64,000 nucleotides of DNA from Leptobacterium flavescens (GTDB lineage Bacteria > Bacteroidota > Bacteroidia > Flavobacteriales > Flavobacteriaceae). Where the stretch lies: the NCBI RefSeq assembly GCF_010671605.1, contig NZ_JAABOO010000002.1:744001-808000 (forward strand), in the 5' to 3' direction. The translations under genes and the position numbers were made by a program. The notes under the pieces are model-generated. The model ran no database searches. It was not told the origin of the DNA and saw only the letters and a list, made by a program, of their open reading frames with translations. Shown piece after piece: positions 1 to 7,256 of this stretch; positions within the stretch are counted from its first letter, which is position 1, and every line of letters starts with the position of its first letter.

Positions 1-1054
1 TAAACAGCAAAAAATACATAGTGCCTGCGGTATAAACACCGGTTCAACTGACAGGTCAACTTCATTCTGTGGGCATACGATCTTACAAAATGAAATTTTT
101 ATAGTTGAAGACACACATAGGGATGAGAGGTTTTTTGACAACCCGATGGTAACCAACGACCCCAAAATACGGTTTTACGCAGGTTTTCCGTTAACAAGTC
201 TACTTGGCAACAATGTTGGAGCACTTTGCATCGCAGATACGGTTACAAGAAAACTCGATGACGACGAACTGAACATCTTTAAGATCATAGGAAAGCTCCT
301 GATTGAAAGGCTTCGCATGCATAAGTTAGGCAGTATTCAAAGTCAAATTCAAGCATCAAAGGACCAGTTAAGATCTGTGAATAAGCAACTAAAACAGTCA
401 AATAAATTTTACGAAAAACTGTTTGGAAGATACATGAGCGAATCACTCCTGAATAGAGTTATGAACGAGGGAGAACAACCTAAAATAGGTGGAGAAGAAA
501 AATATGTTACCATATTGATGAGTGATTTAAGAAGTTTTTCGCCATTGTCTGAAAAATATGAGGCCAGTGTTATTGTCGATATTCTCAATCTTTATTTTGA
601 AGAAATGATCAGCATAATCCACGGATATGACGGTTATATAAATGAGATCCTGGGCGATGGGATCCTCGTAGTATTCGGTGCTCCCAAACCGGTAGGTAAT
701 TGTGCAAAGAAGGCCATTGAATGTGCAAGAGAAATGCAAAAAGCAATGAAGAAGATCAATAATCAGCTTTTGAGCAAAAAATTACCGTCATTGGAAATGG
801 GGATCGGGATCAATAGCGGTCATTTGATCGTTGGTAATATCGGTTCAAAAAAGCGGATGAAATACGGAGTTGTGGGAGAGACGGTGAATATTGCCGCCAG
901 GATAGAATCATTGGCCATTCCAAATCAAATTTTGATATCTGAATCTACTTTCGAAAAAAATGCAGACTGGATCCAACCAATAGGACACATAAGAGCAAAG
1001 ATCAAAGGGTTTAAAGATCCTATCACGATCTACGATGTTTCGGAATTACCCTAA
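1..1054 (+). CDS. GAF-domain class III nucleotide cyclase (5' end outside window)
   Basis: The reading frame is already open at base 2, so the gene begins left of the window; the first internal ATG (146) lies inside the GAF domain and is not the start. The visible 350 residues are a GAF sensor domain (about 1-105), a helical linker (about 106-165) and a class III cyclase catalytic domain (about 168-325). Both metal-binding Asp residues are present (D175 in MSDLRSFS, D219 in LGDG), as are the transition-state Asn/Arg (N296, R300 in VNIAAR). The base-specifying positions are Glu215 (where adenylyl cyclases have Lys) and Gly289 (where they have Asp or Thr), so GTP may be the substrate. It should make a cyclic nucleotide in the cytoplasm in response to a ligand or redox signal. 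The family assignment is firm; the product is inferred. Confidence 0.93.
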   Translation, partial: KQQKIHSACGINTGSTDRSTSFCGHTILQNEIFIVEDTHRDERFFDNPMVTNDPKIRFYAGFPLTSLLGNNVGALCIADTVTRKLDDDELNIFKIIGKLLIERLRMHKLGSIQSQIQASKDQLRSVNKQLKQSNKFYEKLFGRYMSESLLNRVMNEGEQPKIGGEEKYVTILMSDLRSFSPLSEKYEASVIVDILNLYFEEMISIIHGYDGYINEILGDGILVVFGAPKPVGNCAKKAIECAREMQKAMKKINNQLLSKKLPSLEMGIGINSGHLIVGNIGSKKRMKYGVVGETVNIAARIESLAIPNQILISESTFEKNADWIQPIGHIRAKIKGFKDPITIYDVSELP

Positions 1055-1062
1055 ACCCGTGG

Positions 1063-1082
1063 ATCCCTGCCTGCGCAGGGAT
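1063..1082. repeat. REP-like palindrome after the cyclase gene
   Basis: A perfect 8-bp inverted repeat (ATCCCTGC / GCAGGGAT) with loop CTGC lies 8 bases after the cyclase stop and is followed by ATGACAAGGA. The sequence resembles the dispersed intergenic palindromes of the 'cctgcctgcgcagg' kind found in many bacterial genomes. It has no U-tract, so it is a weak terminator at best. Confidence 0.5.
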
Positions 1083-1164
1083 GACAAGGAGGGCTTCCCA
1101 AACTAAAAACATCAGAAAAATAATTTTTTAAAACACCCCTGACATAGTCTGTCAAAGTCACAGG

Positions 1165-1172
1165 TAATTTTG
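1165..1172 (+). promoter_or_regulatory. -7 box TAATTTTG of the VOC gene
   Basis: This is an exact match to the Bacteroidota TAnnTTTG -7 element, 29 nt before the VOC start codon. No clear TTG -33 element was seen upstream. Confidence 0.5.
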
Positions 1173-1201
1173 TAGTAGTATTAATTCAAAAAAACAATCC
1201 A

Positions 1202-1579
1202 ATGAAAAATGCAATTAACTGGTTTGAGATCCCGGTACGAAATTACGAGAGAGCAAAAAAATTCTATTCAGAGGTTTTAGACATAGAAATTATCGACCAT
1301 CATATGGAAGATAAGAATGTAAAATACGGAGTCTTTCCTTATGATATGAAAAATGAAAAAGTCGGGGGAGCTATCATGCAGATGGAAGGAATGAACCCTT
1401 CAACAGATGGCTCTACCGTATATTTAAACGGTGGAGAGGATCTGAGTGGCCCTCTGTCCAGAGTTGAAGCTGCGGGCGGGAAAGTAATTATGCCCAAAAT
1501 GGATATTCAGGAAAATGGATTTATTGCTCAATTTACCGATACCGAAGGTAATCGTGTGGCTCTTCATTCAATGGGATAA
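1202..1579 (+). CDS. VOC (glyoxalase/bleomycin-resistance fold) protein
   Basis: A 125-residue protein of the vicinal oxygen chelate superfamily. It opens with the typical INWFEIPVRNYERAKKFYSEVL strand-helix of this fold (residues 5-26, where the first metal ligand usually sits) and ends with the second half-module, FTDTEGNRVALHS. Single-domain proteins of this kind act as dimers and bind a metal; many are annotated as lyases or glyoxalase-like without a known substrate. The gene is monocistronic, between its own -7 box and a hairpin terminator. The substrate cannot be read from the sequence. Confidence 0.85.
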   Translation: MKNAINWFEIPVRNYERAKKFYSEVLDIEIIDHHMEDKNVKYGVFPYDMKNEKVGGAIMQMEGMNPSTDGSTVYLNGGEDLSGPLSRVEAAGGKVIMPKMDIQENGFIAQFTDTEGNRVALHSMG

Positions 1580-1587
1580 TATTTAGT

Positions 1588-1614
1588 ATAGCGAATCCTT
1601 TCAGGGTTCGCTAT
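1588..1614 (+). terminator. Hairpin terminator of the VOC gene overlapping the next promoter
   Basis: An 11-bp stem with one G-U pair (ATAGCGAATCC / GGGTTCGCTAT) and loop TTTCA begins 8 nt after the VOC stop codon. It is followed by CTTTGTTTC. Its 3' arm overlaps the TATCTTTG box of the next gene. Confidence 0.6.
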
Positions 1615-1619
1615 CTTTG
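1612..1619 (+). promoter_or_regulatory. -7 box TATCTTTG of the WYL regulator
   Basis: A perfect TAnnTTTG match that ends only 5 nt before the ATG at 1625. The predicted transcription start falls at or beside the start codon, giving a leaderless or nearly leaderless mRNA. Confidence 0.6.
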
Positions 1620-1624
1620 TTTCA

Positions 1625-2317
1625 ATGTCGCAACTATCCAGGCTCATATCGATACTCACCCTGTTAAAATCCAAGCGATTGTTAACAGCTACGGAACTGG
1701 CACAAAAATACGATGTCAGTGTCAGGACCATTTACAGGGATATCCGTAAACTGGAAGAAGCCGGAGTTCCCGTTTATACCATCGAAGGAAGAGGCTATAG
1801 TCTTGTGGATAATTATACGGTGGCGCCTGTTCAGTTTACCGAAAAACAAGCCAACGCATTAATTACAGCACAACATATCGTAAATCAGTCCAAGGACGTT
1901 TCCTTTGTGAATGATTTTAGCGATGCCATGACGAAAATAAAGTCGGTTTTCAGAACATCCATCCAGGAGAAAAGCGAATTGCTCAGCGATAAGATCCGCG
2001 TTTTTAACTGGCACTTTGAAGAGTTTACCAGCGATGCTCTTTCGGAGATCCAACTGGCAATTACCAACTTTAATTATATCGAGATCGATTACCAGAAATT
2101 AGGAGATACCAACATAACTTTCAGGAAAATTGAACCCTGTGCCATGTACTCCGCCGAACTTAAATGGATCCTGGTCGCCTGGTGTCATTTACGTAACGAC
2201 TACAGGGCCTTTCGCATAGACCGGATCAGGCATTTTAAGATCTTATCCGAGAAATTTGAGGACAGAAACTTCAGCATCAAAGATTACTTTGCCTCCTGCC
2301 CTTTTGAAGATAAATAA
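1625..2317 (+). CDS. HTH/WYL-domain transcriptional regulator (YafY-like)
   Basis: A 230-residue DNA-binding protein. An N-terminal winged helix-turn-helix (about residues 4-60, with TATELAQKYDVSVRTIYRDI as the recognition region) is joined to a WYL ligand-binding domain (about 125-215, with LKWILVAWCHLRNDYRAFRIDRI). WYL regulators sense small molecules or nucleic-acid ligands and often control neighbouring or stress genes. The start codon fits the family N-terminus and lies directly after the promoter box. The SRPBCC gene follows 93 bp downstream and could be co-transcribed. The target is unknown. Confidence 0.9.
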   Translation: MSQLSRLISILTLLKSKRLLTATELAQKYDVSVRTIYRDIRKLEEAGVPVYTIEGRGYSLVDNYTVAPVQFTEKQANALITAQHIVNQSKDVSFVNDFSDAMTKIKSVFRTSIQEKSELLSDKIRVFNWHFEEFTSDALSEIQLAITNFNYIEIDYQKLGDTNITFRKIEPCAMYSAELKWILVAWCHLRNDYRAFRIDRIRHFKILSEKFEDRNFSIKDYFASCPFEDK

Positions 2318-2410
2318 TTCACCTCCCCATAGATCATATCTTGTCGTATTTATCCAATTTTATCCGGAGCATCTCTCCTATTTTTATCATCCATCATAAA
2401 AAATAAAACA

Positions 2411-2842
2411 ATGGCAGATGTATTTATGGAATTAAGCATTCACAGTTCCCAGGAGGCAGTATTCAAAGGCGTATCTACTCCGGACGGATTGGCAAAATGG
2501 TGGACCATAGCCACCGAAGGAAACCCGGTTATGAATGCCTTGTTTAAACTGGATTTCGGCCCCGAATACCAATGGGAAGCTAAAATTATTGAGTACTTAC
2601 CCAATACAAAAGTTACATTTCTAATGACCAAAGCCAGTGCAGATTGGTTAAATACCGAAGTCGGGTTTCAACTGGAGCGTCAAAAAGATTCGGTCCTTCT
2701 CAGGTTTTCTCATTGCAAATGGCCCGATATTAATCAGGAATACCGTGGATCGGTTTATTGCTGGGCCATGTACCTCCGGTGTTTAAAGAATTACCTGGAA
2801 CAGGGCGTTTTTGTAGCTTATGAAAACCGGTATAACGGTTAA
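2411..2842 (+). CDS. SRPBCC/AHSA1-like domain protein
   Basis: A 143-residue protein of the START/AHSA1 (SRPBCC) fold, recognised from its opening strand (ELSIHSSQEAVFKGVSTPDGLAKWW, residues 7-31), the central PNTKVTFLM strand and the C-terminal long helix (CWAMYLRCLKNYLEQG). The fold makes a hydrophobic cavity that binds lipids or other small ligands; members lie beside regulators in many genomes. No catalytic residue is implied. It follows the WYL regulator on the same strand and converges with the serine hydrolase, leaving 6 bp between the stop codons. Confidence 0.85.
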   Translation: MADVFMELSIHSSQEAVFKGVSTPDGLAKWWTIATEGNPVMNALFKLDFGPEYQWEAKIIEYLPNTKVTFLMTKASADWLNTEVGFQLERQKDSVLLRFSHCKWPDINQEYRGSVYCWAMYLRCLKNYLEQGVFVAYENRYNG

Positions 2843-2848
2843 CGGTTT

Positions 2849-4330
2849 CTATTGCTTTAGCTGTATACTTTTAAATTTTGATTGAGCATCTCCTTCCAGT
2901 TTTACCTCAAATATGTATTGTTTCCGGTTTATGGTGTCTTTTAAACTAAGCTCCATCTCCCTGCCATAAGATTCTATTCTGTATTTAAGGGATTTTAATT
3001 TGGGCCATTTCTCGTAGTTCTTTTTAAGTTTTTTTGAAAACTGAGGAGAGCAATGTTGTTTTTCGAAGCTTTCTATATCCAGTTGGTTGGAAAGAAGATC
3101 AAAGAAAGCTGCAATCCTCTCGTATTTTACTTTTTTAGGCAAATCCCATTTCGAACCTGCACTATCTTTATCCAAACGGGTGAATTCGCTTTCCTCTTCT
3201 CCCCCATTCTTTTTAAACTCCTCCGGAGCCAGAGAAGCTATATCGAAATCAAAACCAAGAAGGGTCACTTTCCTTAGCATCAGCACATCTTCGGAGCCGT
3301 CATCGTCATTATTGGATGCGAATAAGAGATATTGTCCCTTCGATTTGATCCCGAAAAGCACCATTACATTGCCCAGGTTTCCTCCTCCCGAGGAACCCAC
3401 GATATCATCAGGCAGATCTTCGATATACTTATACTTCTTTGACAAGCGGCTGAATTCTTTATTGGTTTCTTCCAGAGACATCATATATTTCAATCCCTTA
3501 TAAAGATCGTAGAGTGTTCCTGCCATCCCACCATTTCCTATTAGCTGATTGGGGTTTCGGGGCCAGTAATAAGCGCTGTTCTCCTTTCCGTAACTGGAGC
3601 GACCGTAACCGACAGCTACGTCTTCGGATTTCCACAGTGGACTTTGGTAGAAATCGGCAGTGGTTGTTTTTGCCGGAAGAAGTATTTTTTCTCTCACGAC
3701 CTCATCAAATTTTTTCCCGCTAATACCTTCTATCAGATATGCCAGTAAGGTATAGCCCGAATTGGAATAGGACTGATCAGTACCGGGTGTGAATTTTAAT
3801 TTTTGAGAAAAAATATAACCCAAGGCTTCTTCCTTGGTTCCCGGATACAGGTCTGCCGGTATCCCTTTGTATTTTTTTCGCAATTCCGGAATATTATCGT
3901 GATAGGTTAAAAGGCCGGAGCGATGCTGCAGAAGCTGAGCAATGGTGATTTTCTTTTTGTCTTCAGGTATATTCTCATAGAATTTACCTAAAGGGTCTTC
4001 CAGCTCAAAAAGACCTTCCGAAGCCAGTAGCAGAGTTACCGTATAAGTGTAATCTTTTACAATAGAGCCGTATGGATAAATAGTACTTTTACTACTTTTT
4101 ATCTGCTTTTCCCTGTTTGCATAACCAACACTTTTTTCAAAGAGGATCTTGTCATTTTCCATAAACAAAAAACTGCCGTAAAGCCCTTCCTTTTCCAGCT
4201 CGTCTATATAATTATTTAACTCTTCAAGCTTGTTTGGTTCCTTATGTGCAACTTCTTTATTCGGAGATTGCCCGCAACTTTGAAGCAGGCAAAAAAAGGC
4301 GATGATGAAATTGATTGATGAAAGTTTCAT
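2849..4330 (-). CDS. Lipoprotein serine hydrolase of the class C beta-lactamase family
   Basis: A 493-residue exported lipoprotein: a short hydrophobic signal and lipobox LLQSC put the lipidated Cys at residue 19. The penicillin-binding/beta-lactamase fold follows (about residues 45-370) with SxxK as S89-I-V-K92, the YxN motif as YSN in DQSYSNSGYTLL, and a glycine-rich stretch GSSGGGNLG near the third motif. The last 110 residues form an extra domain seen in Bacteroidota homologues. Such enzymes are usually D-amino-acid peptidases or esterases, not resistance enzymes. It is divergent from a ToxR-like regulator gene (88-bp spacer), which may control it. Confidence 0.9.
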   Translation of the reverse strand: MKLSSINFIIAFFCLLQSCGQSPNKEVAHKEPNKLEELNNYIDELEKEGLYGSFLFMENDKILFEKSVGYANREKQIKSSKSTIYPYGSIVKDYTYTVTLLLASEGLFELEDPLGKFYENIPEDKKKITIAQLLQHRSGLLTYHDNIPELRKKYKGIPADLYPGTKEEALGYIFSQKLKFTPGTDQSYSNSGYTLLAYLIEGISGKKFDEVVREKILLPAKTTTADFYQSPLWKSEDVAVGYGRSSYGKENSAYYWPRNPNQLIGNGGMAGTLYDLYKGLKYMMSLEETNKEFSRLSKKYKYIEDLPDDIVGSSGGGNLGNVMVLFGIKSKGQYLLFASNNDDDGSEDVLMLRKVTLLGFDFDIASLAPEEFKKNGGEEESEFTRLDKDSAGSKWDLPKKVKYERIAAFFDLLSNQLDIESFEKQHCSPQFSKKLKKNYEKWPKLKSLKYRIESYGREMELSLKDTINRKQYIFEVKLEGDAQSKFKSIQLKQ

Positions 4331-4396
4331 ATGATAATAAATTATTGTTAATAATTTCTAAAGTTAGCCTGAGTTCCCTATTTTTATTAAGGATCA

Positions 4397-4415
4397 ATGT
4401 CCTTTTTATGTCCTT
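4397..4415 (+). promoter_or_regulatory. Two ATGTCCTT direct repeats 11 bp apart
   Basis: Identical octamers at 4397-4404 and 4408-4415 lie one helical turn apart and end 3 nt before the ATG of the winged-helix regulator. OmpR/PhoB-type winged helices bind direct repeats with an 11-bp period, so this is a candidate autoregulatory operator. It sits in the divergent spacer shared with the serine hydrolase. Confidence 0.4.
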
Positions 4416-4418
4416 ATT

Positions 4419-4904
4419 ATGAGAGTTGAAATTGAGATATCATCGAATATTTTTTTCCTTCCCGAAGAAAACCTGCTTATCCTTCGTGAGGGGAAAAAGA
4501 TCAGGACTGTGAAACTGGAACCTCTTTTATCTGAGATGCTCGAAGTATTTGTCAATCACAAGAACCAAATGATCAGCAAAGAGCATTTTATTGAAGCTAT
4601 CTGGTATAACAATGTTTTTGTCGGGCAGGCAGCGCTTCGAAAAAATATATACAAACTCAGAAACCTGTTCTCGGCAAATGGAATGGATAAACAACTCGAA
4701 ATTATCACCGTTCCCAAAAAAGGATATAAGCTTATGGTACATCAGGCAAAGACTCCGATAAAACATGTCGTACGGTTAAAAAGTGTAGCATACGGTACTG
4801 CCGCTCTTTTACTGATACTGCTGATGCTGAATTTTATGGTGTCGGAAGAGGAAGATGTTCGCGTAACGGCTACTTCTATTATTGCTGAGGAAAGCCTTAA
4901 ATAA
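4419..4904 (+). CDS. ToxR-like membrane-anchored winged-helix regulator
   Basis: A 161-residue protein. An OmpR/PhoB-type winged-helix DNA-binding domain occupies residues 10-108 (SKEHFIEAIWYNNVFVGQAALRKNIYKLR recognition region at 52-80, then ITVPKKGYKLM). One transmembrane helix follows (about 123-144, GTAALLLILLMLNFMV), then a tail of only about 17 residues outside. It lacks a receiver domain, so it belongs to the ToxR/CadC type rather than the two-component type. The near absence of a periplasmic domain implies that a partner protein supplies the signal. The divergent serine-hydrolase lipoprotein is an obvious candidate target or partner; that link is inference. Confidence 0.85.
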   Translation: MRVEIEISSNIFFLPEENLLILREGKKIRTVKLEPLLSEMLEVFVNHKNQMISKEHFIEAIWYNNVFVGQAALRKNIYKLRNLFSANGMDKQLEIITVPKKGYKLMVHQAKTPIKHVVRLKSVAYGTAALLLILLMLNFMVSEEEDVRVTATSIIAEESLK

Positions 4905-5139
4905 TTTTACTTTAACTATCAGGTAAAACCCGGGAGCGGCAAAAGTGACTAAATCAAATTAATACGGGGAAGTATAACTGATGACCGACCTAATAAAAGA
5001 ATGCTAAGGAATAAAAAATAGTAGGAATTTATAAAGCGATATCTTTTACATTTTCAGGCCGGGTTCCTTTCATACTTTGTATCTATAAGAAAATGCCGGT
5101 TCCCGGGATGTTCTAATATTTTAATTACCGGTTTAATAA

Positions 5140-5167
5140 GCGGTGATCTTCCAAAAAGCATCACCGC
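5140..5167. repeat. Perfect 8-bp inverted repeat
   Basis: GCGGTGAT and ATCACCGC are separated by 12 nt. The stem is GC-rich for its AT-rich surroundings. There is no U-tract, so an operator or the stem of a small RNA is more likely than a terminator. Confidence 0.35.
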
Positions 5168-5503
5168 CTGAATCAACTCTAAACCATTTTCGGAATGGCT
5201 TCCACAATACCAAATTAGGAATTTAAACAGTAGTCTATTTCTTTTTTCATGAATATGATTTTTCTTTCATCAATAAAAATTTAAATATCTAATATTCAGT
5301 TATTTAAAAAATTAATAAGAATAGCCATTATCATGAAAAGAGAGTTTTGTTTCATGAAAATTAAAGAAAAGTATGTAAGTTATTATGGATTGTAATTTAT
5401 AAGCTTCGGTGTATTTCCGATCTTTTTTAATCTCAATATTATTTTACTTCGGATCACGGCTAACCGACTGATAAATATCATATTCTCCCTCCTGTTTCTA
5501 CTG

Positions 5504-5511
5504 TATCTTTA
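5504..5511 (+). promoter_or_regulatory. -7 box TATCTTTA of the UspA gene
   Basis: One mismatch to TAnnTTTG, 19 nt before the start codon of the universal stress protein gene. Confidence 0.4.
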
Positions 5512-5530
5512 AGTATTAAATAGACAGATC

Positions 5531-6364
5531 ATGAAAAAAATCATTGTTCCCGTAGATTTCTCCGAACATTCCGAATATGCCCTGGAGTTAGCGGCTCAAC
5601 TGGCCAGGAAACACGATGCGGAGATCATAGCCCTTCATATGCTGGAAATATCAGAATCGCTGCTGAATAAAGCGGAAGGACAGGGCTATAATGAAGCCTT
5701 GTTCTTTATGAAAATGGCTGCTAAGAGATTTGAGGATTTTCTGGACAAGGAATACCTAAAAGGGTTGAAGGTTACCGATATTGTTCAGCATCATAAAGTA
5801 TTTACAGAAGTCAATGAGACTGCTTTAAAACACAATGCAGACCTGATAATTATGGGATCGCACGGAACCGGAGGTATTAAAGAGCTTTTTATGGGCTCCA
5901 ATGCAGAAAAAGTAGTGCGTACAGCCCAGTTACCGGTTCTTGTGGTTAAAAACCGTATGCCAGATTTTAATATAAAAAAGGTGGTTTTTGCTATGGATTT
6001 CCACATAGAAAATGCGGAAGCTTATGTCCGGGCCATGAACCTCTTTAAAGAATTAAATGCCGAAGTGGAATTGCTATATGTAAATTTACCCAACGACAAT
6101 TTTAAAAGTTCCGATGAGATTGAAGATATCATCGCTTCCTTTCTGCAAAGAATGGAAGGTAATTCTGCTAAAATGGAAGATGTAGCTATCAGGAATGATT
6201 ACTTTGTAGAGAAAGGTGTGTTTAACTACAGTAATAAAGTAAAGGCCGATCTGATTGCCATCCCTACTCATGGCCGCAAGGGTCTTTCTCATTTTTTCCT
6301 CGGAAGTATCGGGGAAGATATCGTAAACCACGCCAGTATTCCGGTCATAACATTTAAAATGTAG
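5531..6364 (+). CDS. Tandem-domain universal stress protein
   Basis: A 277-residue cytoplasmic protein made of two UspA domains. The first (1-148) carries the nucleotide-binding signature IIMGSHGTGGIKE...GSNAEKVVRTAQLPVLVV; the second (about 150-277) has the weaker IAIPTHGRKG...GSIGEDIVNHASIPVITF, with Pro in place of Met-Gly. Usp proteins bind ATP or act as stress-survival factors. In Bacteroidota the tandem form is common and is often induced in stationary phase or low oxygen. It is monocistronic, with its own -7 box, and converges with deoD, leaving 8 bp. Confidence 0.93.
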   Translation: MKKIIVPVDFSEHSEYALELAAQLARKHDAEIIALHMLEISESLLNKAEGQGYNEALFFMKMAAKRFEDFLDKEYLKGLKVTDIVQHHKVFTEVNETALKHNADLIIMGSHGTGGIKELFMGSNAEKVVRTAQLPVLVVKNRMPDFNIKKVVFAMDFHIENAEAYVRAMNLFKELNAEVELLYVNLPNDNFKSSDEIEDIIASFLQRMEGNSAKMEDVAIRNDYFVEKGVFNYSNKVKADLIAIPTHGRKGLSHFFLGSIGEDIVNHASIPVITFKM

Positions 6365-6372
6365 GTATAGAG

Positions 6373-7074
6373 CTAATCTGCTATATGCAGGGCCATCTCG
6401 ATCATTTCACTAAAGGAAGTCTCCCTCTCTTCGGGGGAGGTTTTCTCTCCTGTAACCAAAGAATCGGAAATAGTGAGAATGGTCAGAGCCTGTATCCCGT
6501 ATTTTGCAGCAATAGTATATAAACCGGCAGCTTCCATTTCTACACATAGTACACCGTATTCTGCCCACTTCTTCCAGGAACCTGAATTCTCATCATAAAA
6601 TTCATCCGATGAAAGTACATTTCCTGCTTTAAAGGATATCTCTTTTTCCCTGGCGTAAAGCGAAGCTTTCATCAGGAGTTCAAAACTGGCCGTCGGACAA
6701 TAATCGGCATGGGCAAACCTGGAACGGTTGATGGAGGAATTTGTAGATGCTGCCATCGCCAGCACGAGGTCCCTTATCTTAACCTCTTGCTGATAAGAAC
6801 CTGCAGTTCCCACCCTGATAATACTTTTTACACCATAGTCTTTTATAAGCTCATTATAATAGATCAGAGCCGAGGGGATCCCCATTCCACTTCCCTGAAC
6901 CGATACGCGTTTTCCCTTGTAATTCCCGGTAAAACCCAGCATTCCTCTTACTTCGTTATAACAATGAACATCTTCCAGGTAGTTTTCGGCTATCCATTTG
7001 GCTCTTAATGGATCTCCGGGCATCAGGACCGTATCTGCAACTTCTCCCGGCGCGGCTTGTATATGGTTACTCAT
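6373..7074 (-). CDS. deoD: Purine nucleoside phosphorylase, DeoD type
   Basis: A 233-residue enzyme matching the hexameric DeoD family over its whole length. It cleaves purine (deoxy)nucleosides with phosphate to base and (deoxy)ribose-1-phosphate in the cytoplasm, for salvage. Motifs seen: the N-terminal [18 protein letters not shown], the phosphate-binding [12 protein letters not shown] and RVGTAGSY, the ribose-binding VEMEAAGLY, and the catalytic Asp in ISDSLVTGE. Length and start are normal. It stands alone, between convergent uspA and a 182-bp spacer to the S9 peptidase terminator. Confidence 0.97.
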   Translation of the reverse strand: MSNHIQAAPGEVADTVLMPGDPLRAKWIAENYLEDVHCYNEVRGMLGFTGNYKGKRVSVQGSGMGIPSALIYYNELIKDYGVKSIIRVGTAGSYQQEVKIRDLVLAMAASTNSSINRSRFAHADYCPTASFELLMKASLYAREKEISFKAGNVLSSDEFYDENSGSWKKWAEYGVLCVEMEAAGLYTIAAKYGIQALTILTISDSLVTGEKTSPEERETSFSEMIEMALHIAD

Positions 7075-7208
7075 AGATAGATTTTGACATTAAAATCGAA
7101 TAAAGATAGGGCATTTGTAAGAAGATCGGGGGTTAATTCGCAGAATATAGCCTGTATTTCTGAGAATAATGTCTTAACCGTACTCTGTTTCAAAAGTTTA
7201 AAAAAAGA

Positions 7209-7235
7209 AAAGGCCCTGCATAATGCAGGGCCTTT
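7209..7235 (-). terminator. Strong bidirectional terminator after the S9 peptidase
   Basis: An 11-bp perfect stem (AAAGGCCCTGC / GCAGGGCCTTT) with loop ATAAT lies 22 nt after the peptidase stop. T-rich runs flank it on both strands, so it can stop transcription in either direction. Confidence 0.85.
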
Positions 7236-7256
7236 ATTTTTCCGGTTGGAAATCGT

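Larger units (their letters stand above)
4905..5530. other. 626-bp intergenic region without a recognisable gene
   Basis: No convincing coding frame was found on either strand. The region holds a perfect 8-bp inverted repeat (5140-5167), three TCATGA sites (about 5248, 5331, 5352) of which the last is the palindrome TTTCATGAAA, and the promoter box of the UspA gene at its right end. It could carry a small RNA or a remnant; nothing decides between these. Confidence 0.5.
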
